Part shown: positions 1 through 7,482 of the stretch, one piece after another
Numbering within the stretch: position 1 is the stretch's first letter
Layout of the letters: the number at the start of each line of letters is the position of its first letter
The notes under the pieces: generated by a model
Told to the model about the DNA's origin: nothing
Databases searched by the model: none
The model's input: the letters and a program-made list of their open reading frames with translations, nothing else
Translations under genes and position numbers: made by a program
Virus record (IMG/VR): IMGVR_UViG_3300048012_000026
Coordinates: 1-21,389 of that record
Length of the DNA: 21,389 nucleotides
Source: a virus
Reading direction: 5' to 3' (one strand)

Positions 1-249
1 TTCACGCACCATCTTTGAAATCGGTTGTGCGAAGTACCTATCGGGCGGGCCAACTAGACCCTCATTTCCACGAGATAAACAGTCTAGGAGATACTCACGT
101 GATGTGTAGTATGACCCTAGATCCACGTCCTTGCGTTCATGATAGGTCCAATACTTTTCGTCGTTGTACGACGGTTTAGACAGCATCTCATCTGAGAAAC
201 TGTTCAGAGTCTTCAACATTTCTTTGTTACGAATAACAACTTCTGTCAT
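1..249 (-). CDS. Unidentified phage protein, N-terminal 83 residues only
   Basis: An open frame begins at ATG 249 and runs off the window edge with no stop, so only the first 83 residues are seen. The start is set by an ATGA overlap with the stop of the preceding 66-residue gene, which implies translational coupling. The visible part is polar and rich in Tyr, Asp, Glu and Arg (for example KYWTYHERKDVDLGSYY), with no signal peptide or membrane segment. It lies downstream of gp41, where T4 itself has the primase gene 61, but the residues do not look like the gp61 N-terminus and no zinc-finger cysteines are visible. I do not recognise the family. That it is a real gene is well supported by coupling and an unbroken frame; its role is unknown. 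Confidence 0.7.
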   Translation of the reverse strand, partial: MTEVVIRNKEMLKTLNSFSDEMLSKPSYNDEKYWTYHERKDVDLGSYYTSREYLLDCLSRGNEGLVGPPDRYFAQPISKMVRE

Positions 250-446
250 TTTTCTTTACCATTACGATGAATGATCATGGAATATCGATCGCCAATTTGT
301 TTTTTAAAAGAAACAGAATCTCCCGCGTTCAGATTGAACTGTTTGTATAGTTCATCTGGTATCTCGAAAGCACAATCACCCTCCAGAATGGTAGGAACCA
401 CTGGGCAACTATAAACTTTATTGGTTTTTTTTGTCGAATTCCTCAT
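246..446 (-). CDS. Small AbrB/MazE-like protein (66 aa)
   Basis: A 66-residue protein. The central part reads like a swapped-hairpin AbrB/MazE strand pattern: a hydrophobic strand, FEIPDELYKQFNLNAGDSVSF, then a strand ending SMIIHRNG. In that family the 'IPxEL...GLxxGDxV' pattern forms a DNA-binding dimer, as in antitoxins and transition-state regulators. The match is by eye and the protein lacks the usual start of that domain, so regulation is an inference. The gene overlaps the membrane-peptide gene upstream by 29 bases and its stop overlaps the next start as ATGA, so it belongs to the gp41 message. No toxin-like partner is next to it. Confidence 0.6.
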   Translation of the reverse strand: MRNSTKKTNKVYSCPVVPTILEGDCAFEIPDELYKQFNLNAGDSVSFKKQIGDRYSMIIHRNGKEK

Positions 447-600
447 TAGCCTTTCTTAAATCTTCTTCAGTACAGGCACCTGTATTTAGAAGATACACAA
501 GAGTGTTTTCTATACCTCTTTGTTTCCCCAAAATGCCTCCAACAAAGTAACACGTCCACATAAGTGCTACCGCTATTAATGTGTGTAGGACTGGATCCAT
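418..600 (-). CDS. Small single-pass membrane protein (60 aa)
   Basis: A 60-residue protein with one predicted transmembrane helix near residues 5-26 (TLIAVALMWTCYFVGGILG), followed by a charged cytosolic-type tail rich in Glu, Asp and Lys. A good ribosome-binding site (AAGGGG) sits 5-8 bases before ATG 600, in the short gap after the gp41 stop. It overlaps the next gene by 29 bases. It carries no enzymatic motif. Small membrane proteins of this kind are common between T4-like replication genes and their roles are mostly unknown. Possible roles such as membrane anchoring of the replisome are guesses with no direct support here. Confidence 0.65.
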   Translation of the reverse strand: MDPVLHTLIAVALMWTCYFVGGILGKQRGIENTLVYLLNTGACTEEDLRKANEEFDKKNQ

Positions 601-609
601 GACTTCCCC

Positions 610-2004
610 TTAGAATTTGAAGTTTTCGAATTTTTCGGAATCAATTCGTTGACCGGAGTTAGAGTTATCAAACGCTGGTCCATTATCTACTTCTTTATTT
701 AGGGGTGAATCATTTTGATCAACGTCATATAGACGCATTTTACTACGGTCAATACCTACGACAAACTTCTGATATGTATTCAAATCGTTATATCGGTTTT
801 TCAACTGTTTGACTAGGATCTGGTTGTTTGCCTTGAGTTCGTCATTGGATATAAGTGCGAACATGAAGTCGGCGGTTGCGGGTAGTCCAAAAGACTCGGA
901 CGTATCTTCCAACCCCACGTCATCATTATTGAAACCAGAACGAGTCGTCTGCGTTGCAGACACGATCGGCACGTCGAATTCCACGGCAAGACCACGTAAC
1001 TCTTCAGCAATAGACTTGATATACGAATACGAGTTAATAGCACCGCCCATTCCTTTCATACGCGCACTGGCGCAGATGTTGAGATAATCGATATAGATGA
1101 TATCGGGAACAAACTGTTTCTTCAGTTTGAGTTCATTGAACAACGCACGGAAGTGGTTCGCGTGTGCACTGCCCGTTGGGTATTCCTTGATGATCAGTTT
1201 ACCTTCGGTCTTACCCTTGACCCTTGAGACGCGGTCATCGAACATTGGTTTACTCAAGTGTTCGAGTTGATCCATCGGCACGTTAAGTAGGTTCGCGTCG
1301 ATACGTTCTGCGATTCGTTCTTCGGACATTTCCATCGTGAGGTATAGAACGTTCTTACCGGAACTGAGAGCCCCTGCGGCAGAGTGACACATGAATAGAG
1401 ACTTACCCACACCCGTGCCCGCGAGAGCGATGTTTAAGGTCTTGTTAGGTAGACCGCCCTTTGTGACTCGATTGAAGTAATCAAGATCGAACGGGATGCG
1501 TTCCTCTTCTAGGTGATAGAAGTCGAATCGTGCGTCAGAGTTCTCAAGATAGTCGTGACCGATGTTGGTATCGAACGACACAGACAGTGCCTTGGTCAAT
1601 ACGTCTGGGATCGCGTTCTTACTGAGGGTCTGGTGTTTGCCGTCGATGATAGAGATCGACTCCATTACCGCATTGAAGACCGCACGATCCTGACAGAACT
1701 TCTCAGTCTTCTCAACCAACCATTCCATATCTTCATCAGCACGTGTGAAGATATCGGGAAGGATTTCCATAGCATGACGATACTGTTCGTCCGGTAGACG
1801 ATCATTCTCATCAATCTCAATCTTAAATGCCTCAAGTGTCGGCAGACGATTGAACTTCCCGATGTATTTGAGTGTCTCTTTGAGAATGGACTGATATGTC
1901 CCCTCAAAGTAATCCGGAACAAGAAAGGCAGCAACCTTTCTCGTATATGAATCGTTAGTCAGTAGATTCCGTAGAATCGTCTGTTGTAGGTTGATCTCCG
2001 TCAT
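610..2004 (-). CDS. 41: Replicative DNA helicase, T4 gp41 type (DnaB family)
   Basis: Hexameric 5'-3' helicase that unwinds the fork ahead of gp43 and, in T4, works with the primase as the primosome. At 464 residues it is close to T4 gp41 (about 475). An N-terminal helical domain (1-150) is followed by a RecA-like motor: Walker A GTGVGKS at 196-202, the DnaB-type stretch YLTMEMSEER at 221-230, Walker B-like DIIYIDYLNI near 305, and a downstream SATQTTRSG segment of the kind that senses nucleotide and contacts DNA. The start at ATG 2004 has a ribosome-binding site (GAGGG) and lies inside the 3' end of the preceding gene (50-base overlap). It is the last large gene of the uvsX message in this window. 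Confidence 0.95.
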   Translation of the reverse strand: MTEINLQQTILRNLLTNDSYTRKVAAFLVPDYFEGTYQSILKETLKYIGKFNRLPTLEAFKIEIDENDRLPDEQYRHAMEILPDIFTRADEDMEWLVEKTEKFCQDRAVFNAVMESISIIDGKHQTLSKNAIPDVLTKALSVSFDTNIGHDYLENSDARFDFYHLEEERIPFDLDYFNRVTKGGLPNKTLNIALAGTGVGKSLFMCHSAAGALSSGKNVLYLTMEMSEERIAERIDANLLNVPMDQLEHLSKPMFDDRVSRVKGKTEGKLIIKEYPTGSAHANHFRALFNELKLKKQFVPDIIYIDYLNICASARMKGMGGAINSYSYIKSIAEELRGLAVEFDVPIVSATQTTRSGFNNDDVGLEDTSESFGLPATADFMFALISNDELKANNQILVKQLKNRYNDLNTYQKFVVGIDRSKMRLYDVDQNDSPLNKEVDNGPAFDNSNSGQRIDSEKFENFKF

Positions 2005-2317
2005 CGTTTCCCTCTACTGTGCGAATGCTTTTGTTGTGCACCGCTTCCGCTAAAATATCCTGTAGTACATCGGCTGCAAAACTTTGCAACTCAATATTGT
2101 CTGTATTATACACGGATTTGTCGGGTGTGTCAATAACATCAAAGTTAAATTTTATAGATTCGCTACTCTCATCAATCGTGACGTTGCGATATCGAATCGT
2201 AACGTTCTCGTAGGGAGAACGCATAAGACTGACATTCCACATGGGACTGCCTTTGATCGATACTGCTTCAAGAGTGTAGTCTAAGTTTTCGGATGGCTTG
2301 TCTAAGTCCAGATCCAT
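1955..2317 (-). CDS. Small acidic protein between uvsX and gp41 (120 aa)
   Basis: A 120-residue protein starting at ATG 2317, with GGAGG-type ribosome-binding site and a TAATG overlap with the uvsX stop. The body (1-95) has alternating hydrophobic and charged residues suggesting beta strands, then a short helix (SFAADVLQDILAEAVHN). The last 20 or so residues are almost only Asp, Glu, Thr, Ser and Gly, and this tail is encoded over the start of gp41 in another frame. T4 has gene 40 at the equivalent position between uvsX and 41, but I see no convincing residue similarity. Its placement suggests a helicase or recombination accessory role; this is inference only. Confidence 0.7.
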   Translation of the reverse strand: MDLDLDKPSENLDYTLEAVSIKGSPMWNVSLMRSPYENVTIRYRNVTIDESSESIKFNFDVIDTPDKSVYNTDNIELQSFAADVLQDILAEAVHNKSIRTVEGNDDGDQPTTDDSTESTD

Positions 2318-3366
2318 TATGCTTCCTCCAAAATATCTTCTGCATTTATTTTACTGGCGAGACCGATTCTATAGGTCTTCTCTAAAAAGTCTGCGAAATT
2401 TGTTGTTTCGAAAACAGGTTCCCAGAAACTTGCCTCTAGGGTATCCTTTGTTCGTACTTTAGTCCCAACGAGTTCGCCTGTAGTTGTGTCAACTTTTTGA
2501 TACCAACCGTTAGAAGGCTTAGCGACATAACCGCCAGCAAGAGCGACATCGAGAAGACCACTATACTTTTGAACACCCCCTTCCCACGAAACTCCGATAG
2601 GAATTTTTGACTTCTCTTTGACATAACGAGATTTCTCTATATTGATAACAAAATTGTATCCAACAACTTCTGTTCCTTGTTTCTCTTGTTGACGACCAAT
2701 AATCCAAATATTGTCAGCAGAGTAGTAGATACCTGTTCCACCACCAACGATATCTTTTGGAAATAAACCGATCTCTTTGTATGTGTGGTTGATTGCGATA
2801 AGAGGGATATTCTTCATCGTCAAGTATGGGGTCGCCATACGGAACAGACCTTTCAGTGCTTTCGCACGAGACATGTCTGCAACACCCTTTTCAGCCAACG
2901 CATCTTCTAGTTCTTTCTTAGATGCAAGATTACCGATAGAATCAATCACAATCATAACATCATCATTTCGGTCTAAGTTTTCTAACTGGTTGATCAGATC
3001 GAACTTGAGTTCTTCGACGTTTGCGATCGGTGTGTGTAAGACACGGTCAGTATCGACACCGAACTGTTCGAAGTATGACTGCGGAGAACCGAACTCCGAA
3101 TCATAAAAGAGGACAACCGCCTCTGGTTTTGCGTTAAGATATGCACCCGCCATAAGTAGCGCGAATGATGTCTTGAAGTGTTTTGATGGTCCCGCAAGGA
3201 CGGTAAGTCCCGGCGAGATACCACCGTCCACGGAACCGGATAACGCGACGTTCACCATTGGAACGTCGGTAGGTACCATATCTTTTTCAGTGAAGAACTT
3301 ACTCGTCGAGAGGGTCGCTGTCTCCTTGATCTTGCTGTTCTTCTGTAGTTTGTCCATTATCGACAT
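2317..3366 (-). CDS. uvsX: UvsX, RecA-like recombinase
   Basis: Strand-exchange ATPase that coats single-stranded DNA and drives recombination-dependent replication and repair. At 349 residues it is near T4 UvsX (about 390). The Walker A is the unusual UvsX form GPSKHFKTS at 59-67 (T4 has a GPSKSxKS-like version), Walker B is VMIVIDSIGNL near 135-145, and a RecA-type loop region with GGGTGIYYSADNIWIIGR follows around 205-222. ATG 3366 has a strong GGAGGAAG ribosome-binding site and lies 68 bases inside the end of the upstream dehydrogenase gene. The stop overlaps the next start as TAATG. Order uvsX, small gene, 41 matches T4. Confidence 0.96.
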   Translation of the reverse strand: MSIMDKLQKNSKIKETATLSTSKFFTEKDMVPTDVPMVNVALSGSVDGGISPGLTVLAGPSKHFKTSFALLMAGAYLNAKPEAVVLFYDSEFGSPQSYFEQFGVDTDRVLHTPIANVEELKFDLINQLENLDRNDDVMIVIDSIGNLASKKELEDALAEKGVADMSRAKALKGLFRMATPYLTMKNIPLIAINHTYKEIGLFPKDIVGGGTGIYYSADNIWIIGRQQEKQGTEVVGYNFVINIEKSRYVKEKSKIPIGVSWEGGVQKYSGLLDVALAGGYVAKPSNGWYQKVDTTTGELVGTKVRTKDTLEASFWEPVFETTNFADFLEKTYRIGLASKINAEDILEEA

Positions 3367-4282
3367 TCTTGCTTCCTCCGAAATCTACGAATGTAATGTT
3401 GTTGACTTTTTCACGTTCATCGAGTTCATATTGTACCCTATAATCGCTGTTGATGTCAAGAACTTTTTCAAGTAAATCAAACGACGCAATAGTTCCGTCG
3501 TCCTTATCATGTGTAGAAAATCGTAAGAATGCCTTGGTGTCTTTTGGTAAACACGCACCACCGAATCCACGTTTTCCATCAAACCCTGGCACACGAGTAT
3601 GCCCCACACCTACACGATCGTCTTGTCCAACAGCACGAACAACCGTGTTAAAGTTGCAACCATACAAGTTCACAAGATCGTACAACTGATTGAAGAAGGT
3701 AACCTTGGTTGATAGGAAAGAGTTGATGGTGTACTTGACGAAGGACGCCTCGTAAGCACTCATTCTGTGATAGTCATTAGACTCACATGAACCGAAGATC
3801 TCATAGATATCTACTATTTCAAGTACTGCCTGTGGTGTACCACCCATCACGTGGAATTTTGCAGAGACGAAATCCGCCTTCGCATTCTTCTCTGTGAGGA
3901 ACTCTGGGTTATAACAGAATCTGTCGTGTTGTTCTTTGGACATGGACGCGTACAAACGATCGACCACGTCCGGTGTGATAGTTGATTTTACAACAACCAA
4001 TGCGTTTGTGTAGTTCAGTGATTTCAATACCGAACTCTCTACGATCGATGAGTTTACCGAACCGTCGTCGTTCGACGGTGTCGGCGCACATACGAAAACG
4101 CAATGTGGTTGTTCGTCTGGTAACATGGACTTGAAGTCTTCCACGTCATTATTGTATTTTTTTGGATCGATTAACATGTGTTGCACGAGAGGATGTGTGA
4201 AGGCAAACTCAACTGCCTGTCCCACAAACCCATGTCCAACTATTGCAAGTCGGAAAGTTTTTTCCGTATTGTCAGTTGCCAT
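3299..4282 (-). CDS. UDP-glucose 6-dehydrogenase-like protein, C-terminally short
   Basis: NAD-dependent dehydrogenase of the UDP-glucose/GDP-mannose family, which oxidises a nucleotide sugar twice to a uronic acid. The Rossmann motif GHGFVG is at 16-21, NPEFL at 125-129, the helix Lys of FVKYTINSF at 183, and the catalytic Cys244 lies in GFGGACLPKD. At 327 residues it is shorter than typical members (about 390-450): the NAD-binding and central helical domains are present, but the C-terminal UDP-binding domain is largely missing and replaced by an acidic tail encoded over the start of uvsX. Because the adjacent gene is a UDP-glucuronate epimerase-like enzyme, UDP-glucose is the likely substrate. 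Some family members with this short form occur in T4-like phages, so it may be functional; activity is not certain. Confidence 0.88.
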   Translation of the reverse strand: MATDNTEKTFRLAIVGHGFVGQAVEFAFTHPLVQHMLIDPKKYNNDVEDFKSMLPDEQPHCVFVCAPTPSNDDGSVNSSIVESSVLKSLNYTNALVVVKSTITPDVVDRLYASMSKEQHDRFCYNPEFLTEKNAKADFVSAKFHVMGGTPQAVLEIVDIYEIFGSCESNDYHRMSAYEASFVKYTINSFLSTKVTFFNQLYDLVNLYGCNFNTVVRAVGQDDRVGVGHTRVPGFDGKRGFGGACLPKDTKAFLRFSTHDKDDGTIASFDLLEKVLDINSDYRVQYELDEREKVNNITFVDFGGSKNVDNGQTTEEQQDQGDSDPLDE

Positions 4283-5229
4283 TAGGCATCTACCTCATTG
4301 TATTTTTTGTACCATTCATAGAACCGTTCTACCCCCTCTGCGATACTGACCTTTGGATCATATCCAAGTGCTTGTAATTTCGCAGTGTTAGACCATGTCT
4401 CTAACGTGTCTGCTGGGTGTTTAGGTGCTAAGTTCTTGTCTGCTTCCTTGCCGGTGTTCTTCTCAATCTCCGAAATGAAGTCCATCAACGCGACCTGTTC
4501 GCCACGTCCAATGTTGAAGATCTCACCTGCTGGGATGTCCGCATTATCTAGTACGATCTCAATACCGTCGTTGATGTCATCGACGTAAGTGAAGTCGCGT
4601 TTCATATCACCATAGTTGTATACGGTGATCTGGTTACCTGCAAGAATGTTTTTGGTAAAGTCAAACAACGCCATGTCTGGTCGACCCCAAGGGCCGTAAA
4701 CGGTGAAGAAACGTAGACCAGTTGTGTTAAGACCGGAAGACTGCATCTGACATTCGTTCGCCCACTTAGTGTAACCATATGCGTTGAGTTGTTTACCCGT
4801 CTCTTCTCCCTCAGTCCAAGGCACTGGTGATCCCGCATACACACACGAGGTGGATGCGTAGACAATACGGATTTCGGGGAAATACTTTTTGCAAGTGTCG
4901 ATTAGGTTTTGTGTTGCGTCGATGTTGTTTCGATGGTAACTCTTTTCCTTACCCAACGAATCACGCACACCTGCCATTGCAGCCAAGTGGACTATCGTGT
5001 CCGGTTGAAACTCTCGAATGAGTGCTTCGGTCTTTACTTCGTCGCAGAGATCACAACCCCAGATGTCGAGGTCGAAATGTTTCATGCGGTCAACTTTAAG
5101 GGACGGACTATATAAATGTTTATTAAAATTGTCAATACCTTTGACAACCAAACCGTCTCTTTCTTTCAATCTAGCCATGAGTTGCGACCCGATAAATCCT
5201 GCCGCTCCCGTAATTATTACACGTTTCAT
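4282..5229 (-). CDS. NAD-dependent epimerase, probably UDP-glucuronate 4-epimerase
   Basis: Extended short-chain dehydrogenase/reductase acting on a nucleotide sugar. Cofactor motif GAAGFIG at 8-14, the stretch HLAAMAGVRDSL at 81-92 (very like the HLAAQAGVR segment of UDP-glucuronate 4-epimerases), catalytic Ser/Thr region YASTSCVY at 124-131 and the YxxxK pair Tyr151/Lys155. At 315 residues the length is full. The product from UDP-glucuronate would be UDP-galacturonate, and the substrate would be supplied by the dehydrogenase encoded next (one-base TAATG overlap). ATG 5229 directly follows the stop of the primase-like gene. UDP-glucose 4-epimerase is the main alternative, but the AGVR signature favours the glucuronate enzyme. 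Confidence 0.88.
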   Translation of the reverse strand: MKRVIITGAAGFIGSQLMARLKERDGLVVKGIDNFNKHLYSPSLKVDRMKHFDLDIWGCDLCDEVKTEALIREFQPDTIVHLAAMAGVRDSLGKEKSYHRNNIDATQNLIDTCKKYFPEIRIVYASTSCVYAGSPVPWTEGEETGKQLNAYGYTKWANECQMQSSGLNTTGLRFFTVYGPWGRPDMALFDFTKNILAGNQITVYNYGDMKRDFTYVDDINDGIEIVLDNADIPAGEIFNIGRGEQVALMDFISEIEKNTGKEADKNLAPKHPADTLETWSNTAKLQALGYDPKVSIAEGVERFYEWYKKYNEVDA

Positions 5230-6168
5230 TCATCCATTCCTATAAACATATTCTAGTGCGCGATCCGCCTCCACGTGCAACGGTCTATTATCATACCAGT
5301 TACCCGTTTCGCGGTCGAACTCTCTACAAAGTTCTTCTATTTGTTTTGCAGTGATCGGATACCCTCGTGAGTATGCGTTCCCTGCGATTGCGACCATGAT
5401 CGCATAAATCTTCGAATACCAACCTGTCCCCGAAATCGTCTGATATTCTGCACCCAGTTTTTTGGGCCAGAACGGACAATCTCGATAGGATGTCCAGCGG
5501 TAGTCGGTGTTATTTAGTCCATTCTTACGGTGTTCAATTACCGCCTTCTGCATTTCTGGTGGTAATCTATCTAGGAAGGAATTGCCTGTCTTTTCGACGT
5601 AGGGATGTTTCGCAATCAACTCAGAAACATTAAGAGGATCACCTTGATTTGTGATGAAGAAACTTTTCGCATTTGGATACTGTGCGGGCACATAATACAT
5701 ACGCGCTAGGTCTTTGGTCTGGGGATCTCCGATATCACCAAGTTCGGTATTCAATGCATACCAGAAAGCCTTGATTCGTTCATTCTCAACGTTTTCGTCT
5801 AGTCTAAAGACAATTCTAAATTTGAGATGGTCTTCTCGACTCGATGCAGTGTTGTACACAACATATTCATATCTTCCGAAGGTTTCATACAACTGTTCGT
5901 TAAGGCTTCGTACATCACTAGAGAAACTGTGATCATCAACATCAACGCAACACCAGCCACCCCAATAATTAGTAGATTTGTTACTGCGAGTCGTACCCAC
6001 TTCGAAAACAGCAGGACTAATAAGAGGACTAGAATTATTTCCACCCTTTTCTCCCTTTTCCTTATACATGTTCTTCAACGTTTTGACAAACTTATCCCAA
6101 TCACCTAATACCATATGGCGATGAGTCTTGTTGTCGAACTGGTTTTTAAATATAGTTAATTCATACAT
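5230..6168 (-). CDS. Archaeo-eukaryotic-type primase-like protein
   Basis: Protein of 312 residues from ATG 6168 (two in-frame ATGs lie at 6180 and 6189). Counting from 6189, a glycine/serine-rich stretch precedes WCCVDVDDH (79-87), which resembles the metal-binding DxD of archaeo-eukaryotic primases. It is followed by HLKFRIVFRLDE (121-132), like the strand carrying the second motif, and KDLARMYYVPAQ (159-170), like the third motif with its conserved Arg. The C-terminal 90 residues are helical (ITAKQIEELCREFDRETGNW) as in primase C-terminal modules. It could lay down primers for gp41/gp43, in addition to or instead of a gp61-type primase, which is not in this window. A RepB-like origin-binding role is the alternative. 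The 6168 start fits the domain start and falls at the predicted transcription start. Confidence 0.65.
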   Translation of the reverse strand: MYELTIFKNQFDNKTHRHMVLGDWDKFVKTLKNMYKEKGEKGGNNSSPLISPAVFEVGTTRSNKSTNYWGGWCCVDVDDHSFSSDVRSLNEQLYETFGRYEYVVYNTASSREDHLKFRIVFRLDENVENERIKAFWYALNTELGDIGDPQTKDLARMYYVPAQYPNAKSFFITNQGDPLNVSELIAKHPYVEKTGNSFLDRLPPEMQKAVIEHRKNGLNNTDYRWTSYRDCPFWPKKLGAEYQTISGTGWYSKIYAIMVAIAGNAYSRGYPITAKQIEELCREFDRETGNWYDNRPLHVEADRALEYVYRNG

Positions 6169-6175
6169 GGAGTGT

Positions 6176-6205
6176 ATCATACCACACACTTAGTGTATCT
6201 GTCAA
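6176..6205 (-). promoter_or_regulatory. Sigma70-type promoter for the primase-sugar-uvsX-gp41 operon
   Basis: TTGACA (6200-6205), an 18-base spacer and TATGAT (6176-6181) on the minus strand. The spacer holds a perfect 11-base palindrome, ACACTAAGTGT, a possible operator. The predicted start of transcription is about 6169, one base before ATG 6168, so the message would have no leader. It sits directly after the terminator of the GIY-YIG gene, which supports its being the entry point for the downstream genes. Confidence 0.75.
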
Positions 6206-6207
6206 TG

Positions 6208-6231
6208 AAAAAAGGGGACCGAAGTCCCCTT
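6208..6231 (-). terminator. Rho-independent terminator after the GIY-YIG gene
   Basis: On the minus strand a perfect GGGGAC stem closed by a TTCG tetraloop (AAGGGGACTTCGGTCCCC) is followed by six T residues, directly after the stop at 6235. The UUCG loop is an especially stable closure. It separates the GIY-YIG transcript from the promoter at 6176-6205. Confidence 0.92.
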
Positions 6232-6234
6232 CTT

Positions 6235-7476
6235 TTATCCTACAGTAAGTTGTTCTTTCTGATCTTGCAAGAGTTTCAAACCAACCTCTTGGAACTCAAT
6301 ACCCGCCTTCTGCATGAAGAACTCCAACATATCACGATCCGCAATGTTCTTCGGTCCAGAAATCCAAGACTCTTGGTCAGCGATAGATGGGTGACGTACA
6401 AGACACACAGCACGTTCGTAGGCGAACTCTTGTTGTGCACGGTAGAAGTTAGACATGAAAGTCTGGATTGAACCACCCGAACCACTGGTGATTACTTCCA
6501 CATAGGTCTTACCATCTTTATTGAAACTTGGGATGATATCTTCTTCAAGGTGTTTCTTCTGAGAACCACGTGTCCAGTCAATCAGTTTCTTACCGACAAG
6601 ACTCAGTTCGTGTTTTTCAATCGCCTTCTTCGCTTTGTTGACTGCGGAGTTGATTTGACGTTTGGTGATGTTGAACTTCTCAAGTGCAATGATCATTGCA
6701 TCTGAACCAAGGTCGATGTTGTGGTTGTAGTAGAGACTCTGTGCAATCTTAGAGAAATCGTCTGACTGGTTTACTTTGGGTTGAATCTTACCTTCCTGAA
6801 CATTTAACATCATGCCCAAGTATTCAACTTCTGAATCCGACAAACCTTCCCACATTGACAAGGGAACCCGAATGACCTCAAGGGTAACACCGTGTTTTGA
6901 ATCATTGGTCGCAGGAGTAGAGTGGTTACCACCAATACCGGCAGAACCATCAACACCATATTCGTCATCACCCTCTTCAAAGTAATCTTCTAGGAGAACC
7001 GCCTGAAGTTTTAACTTCTTAGTGTTACCGTGTTCTTCATCGATAGCGTTCTGGATATTCTGTTTGTGCGTCCAGTCATCTTCTGCACGTACCTGAATGA
7101 AGGTTGTCTTCACAACCTCAGACGCCATCTCCTGTTCTCCGGTCATGTTCTTGATCTTTGCTGCGAGATCCAAGACACGATCCATATCGAACTTCTTACT
7201 CGCGGGAGACCCGTTGGACTTGTTAAAAAACATCACGTTGGATTTTGCATTTGCTTCACTTAGCATTCTATGTTCCTCATTTTGCATTGCACCGTAACTT
7301 CCGGTGAGCAGCACTTCATAATCAAAGTCATCATAACTCTCTCTCAAGAGTCGATTAAATTCCTCACAAGTGGAGGAGTGGTTGTATCCATCGGAGATCA
7401 ATCCTTTGTGGATACCAACATACATCCGTCCAGTTGGACGGTGTGTGTATCTGTATAAGTACGCTTCATATCTCAT
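6235..7476 (-). CDS. GIY-YIG nuclease-domain protein with long unknown C-terminal region
   Basis: A 413-residue protein whose first 90 residues look like a GIY-YIG nuclease: YLYRYTH at 6-12, GRMYVG at 16-21, a Glu in NEEHRML (67-72) placed like the metal-binding Glu, and FFNKSNG at 83-89. Residues 95-413 are unlike the short Seg-type homing enzymes of T4. They contain an acidic linker (EEGDDEYG), a helical segment (near 250-310) that could bind DNA, and a Lys-rich region. It has its own promoter and a strong terminator, so it is a single-gene transcription unit. Possibilities are a free-standing homing endonuclease, a recombination or repair nuclease, or a nuclease aimed at host or rival phage DNA. 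The domain start right at the N-terminus supports ATG 7476, which has no ribosome-binding site. Confidence 0.75.
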   Translation of the reverse strand: MRYEAYLYRYTHRPTGRMYVGIHKGLISDGYNHSSTCEEFNRLLRESYDDFDYEVLLTGSYGAMQNEEHRMLSEANAKSNVMFFNKSNGSPASKKFDMDRVLDLAAKIKNMTGEQEMASEVVKTTFIQVRAEDDWTHKQNIQNAIDEEHGNTKKLKLQAVLLEDYFEEGDDEYGVDGSAGIGGNHSTPATNDSKHGVTLEVIRVPLSMWEGLSDSEVEYLGMMLNVQEGKIQPKVNQSDDFSKIAQSLYYNHNIDLGSDAMIIALEKFNITKRQINSAVNKAKKAIEKHELSLVGKKLIDWTRGSQKKHLEEDIIPSFNKDGKTYVEVITSGSGGSIQTFMSNFYRAQQEFAYERAVCLVRHPSIADQESWISGPKNIADRDMLEFFMQKAGIEFQEVGLKLLQDQKEQLTVG

Positions 7477-7482
7477 GTTTTA

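Noticed and set aside
1-249. Calling the truncated gene after gp41 the gp61 primase by position
   Set aside because: No residue similarity to the gp61 N-terminus and no zinc-binding cysteines in the 83 residues seen.
809-5245. Many open frames of 60-110 codons on the plus strand opposite uvsX, gp41 and sugar genes
   Set aside because: They lie fully opposite well-supported genes, lack ribosome-binding sites and give low-complexity or unfamiliar products; no plus-strand gene is supported anywhere in the window.
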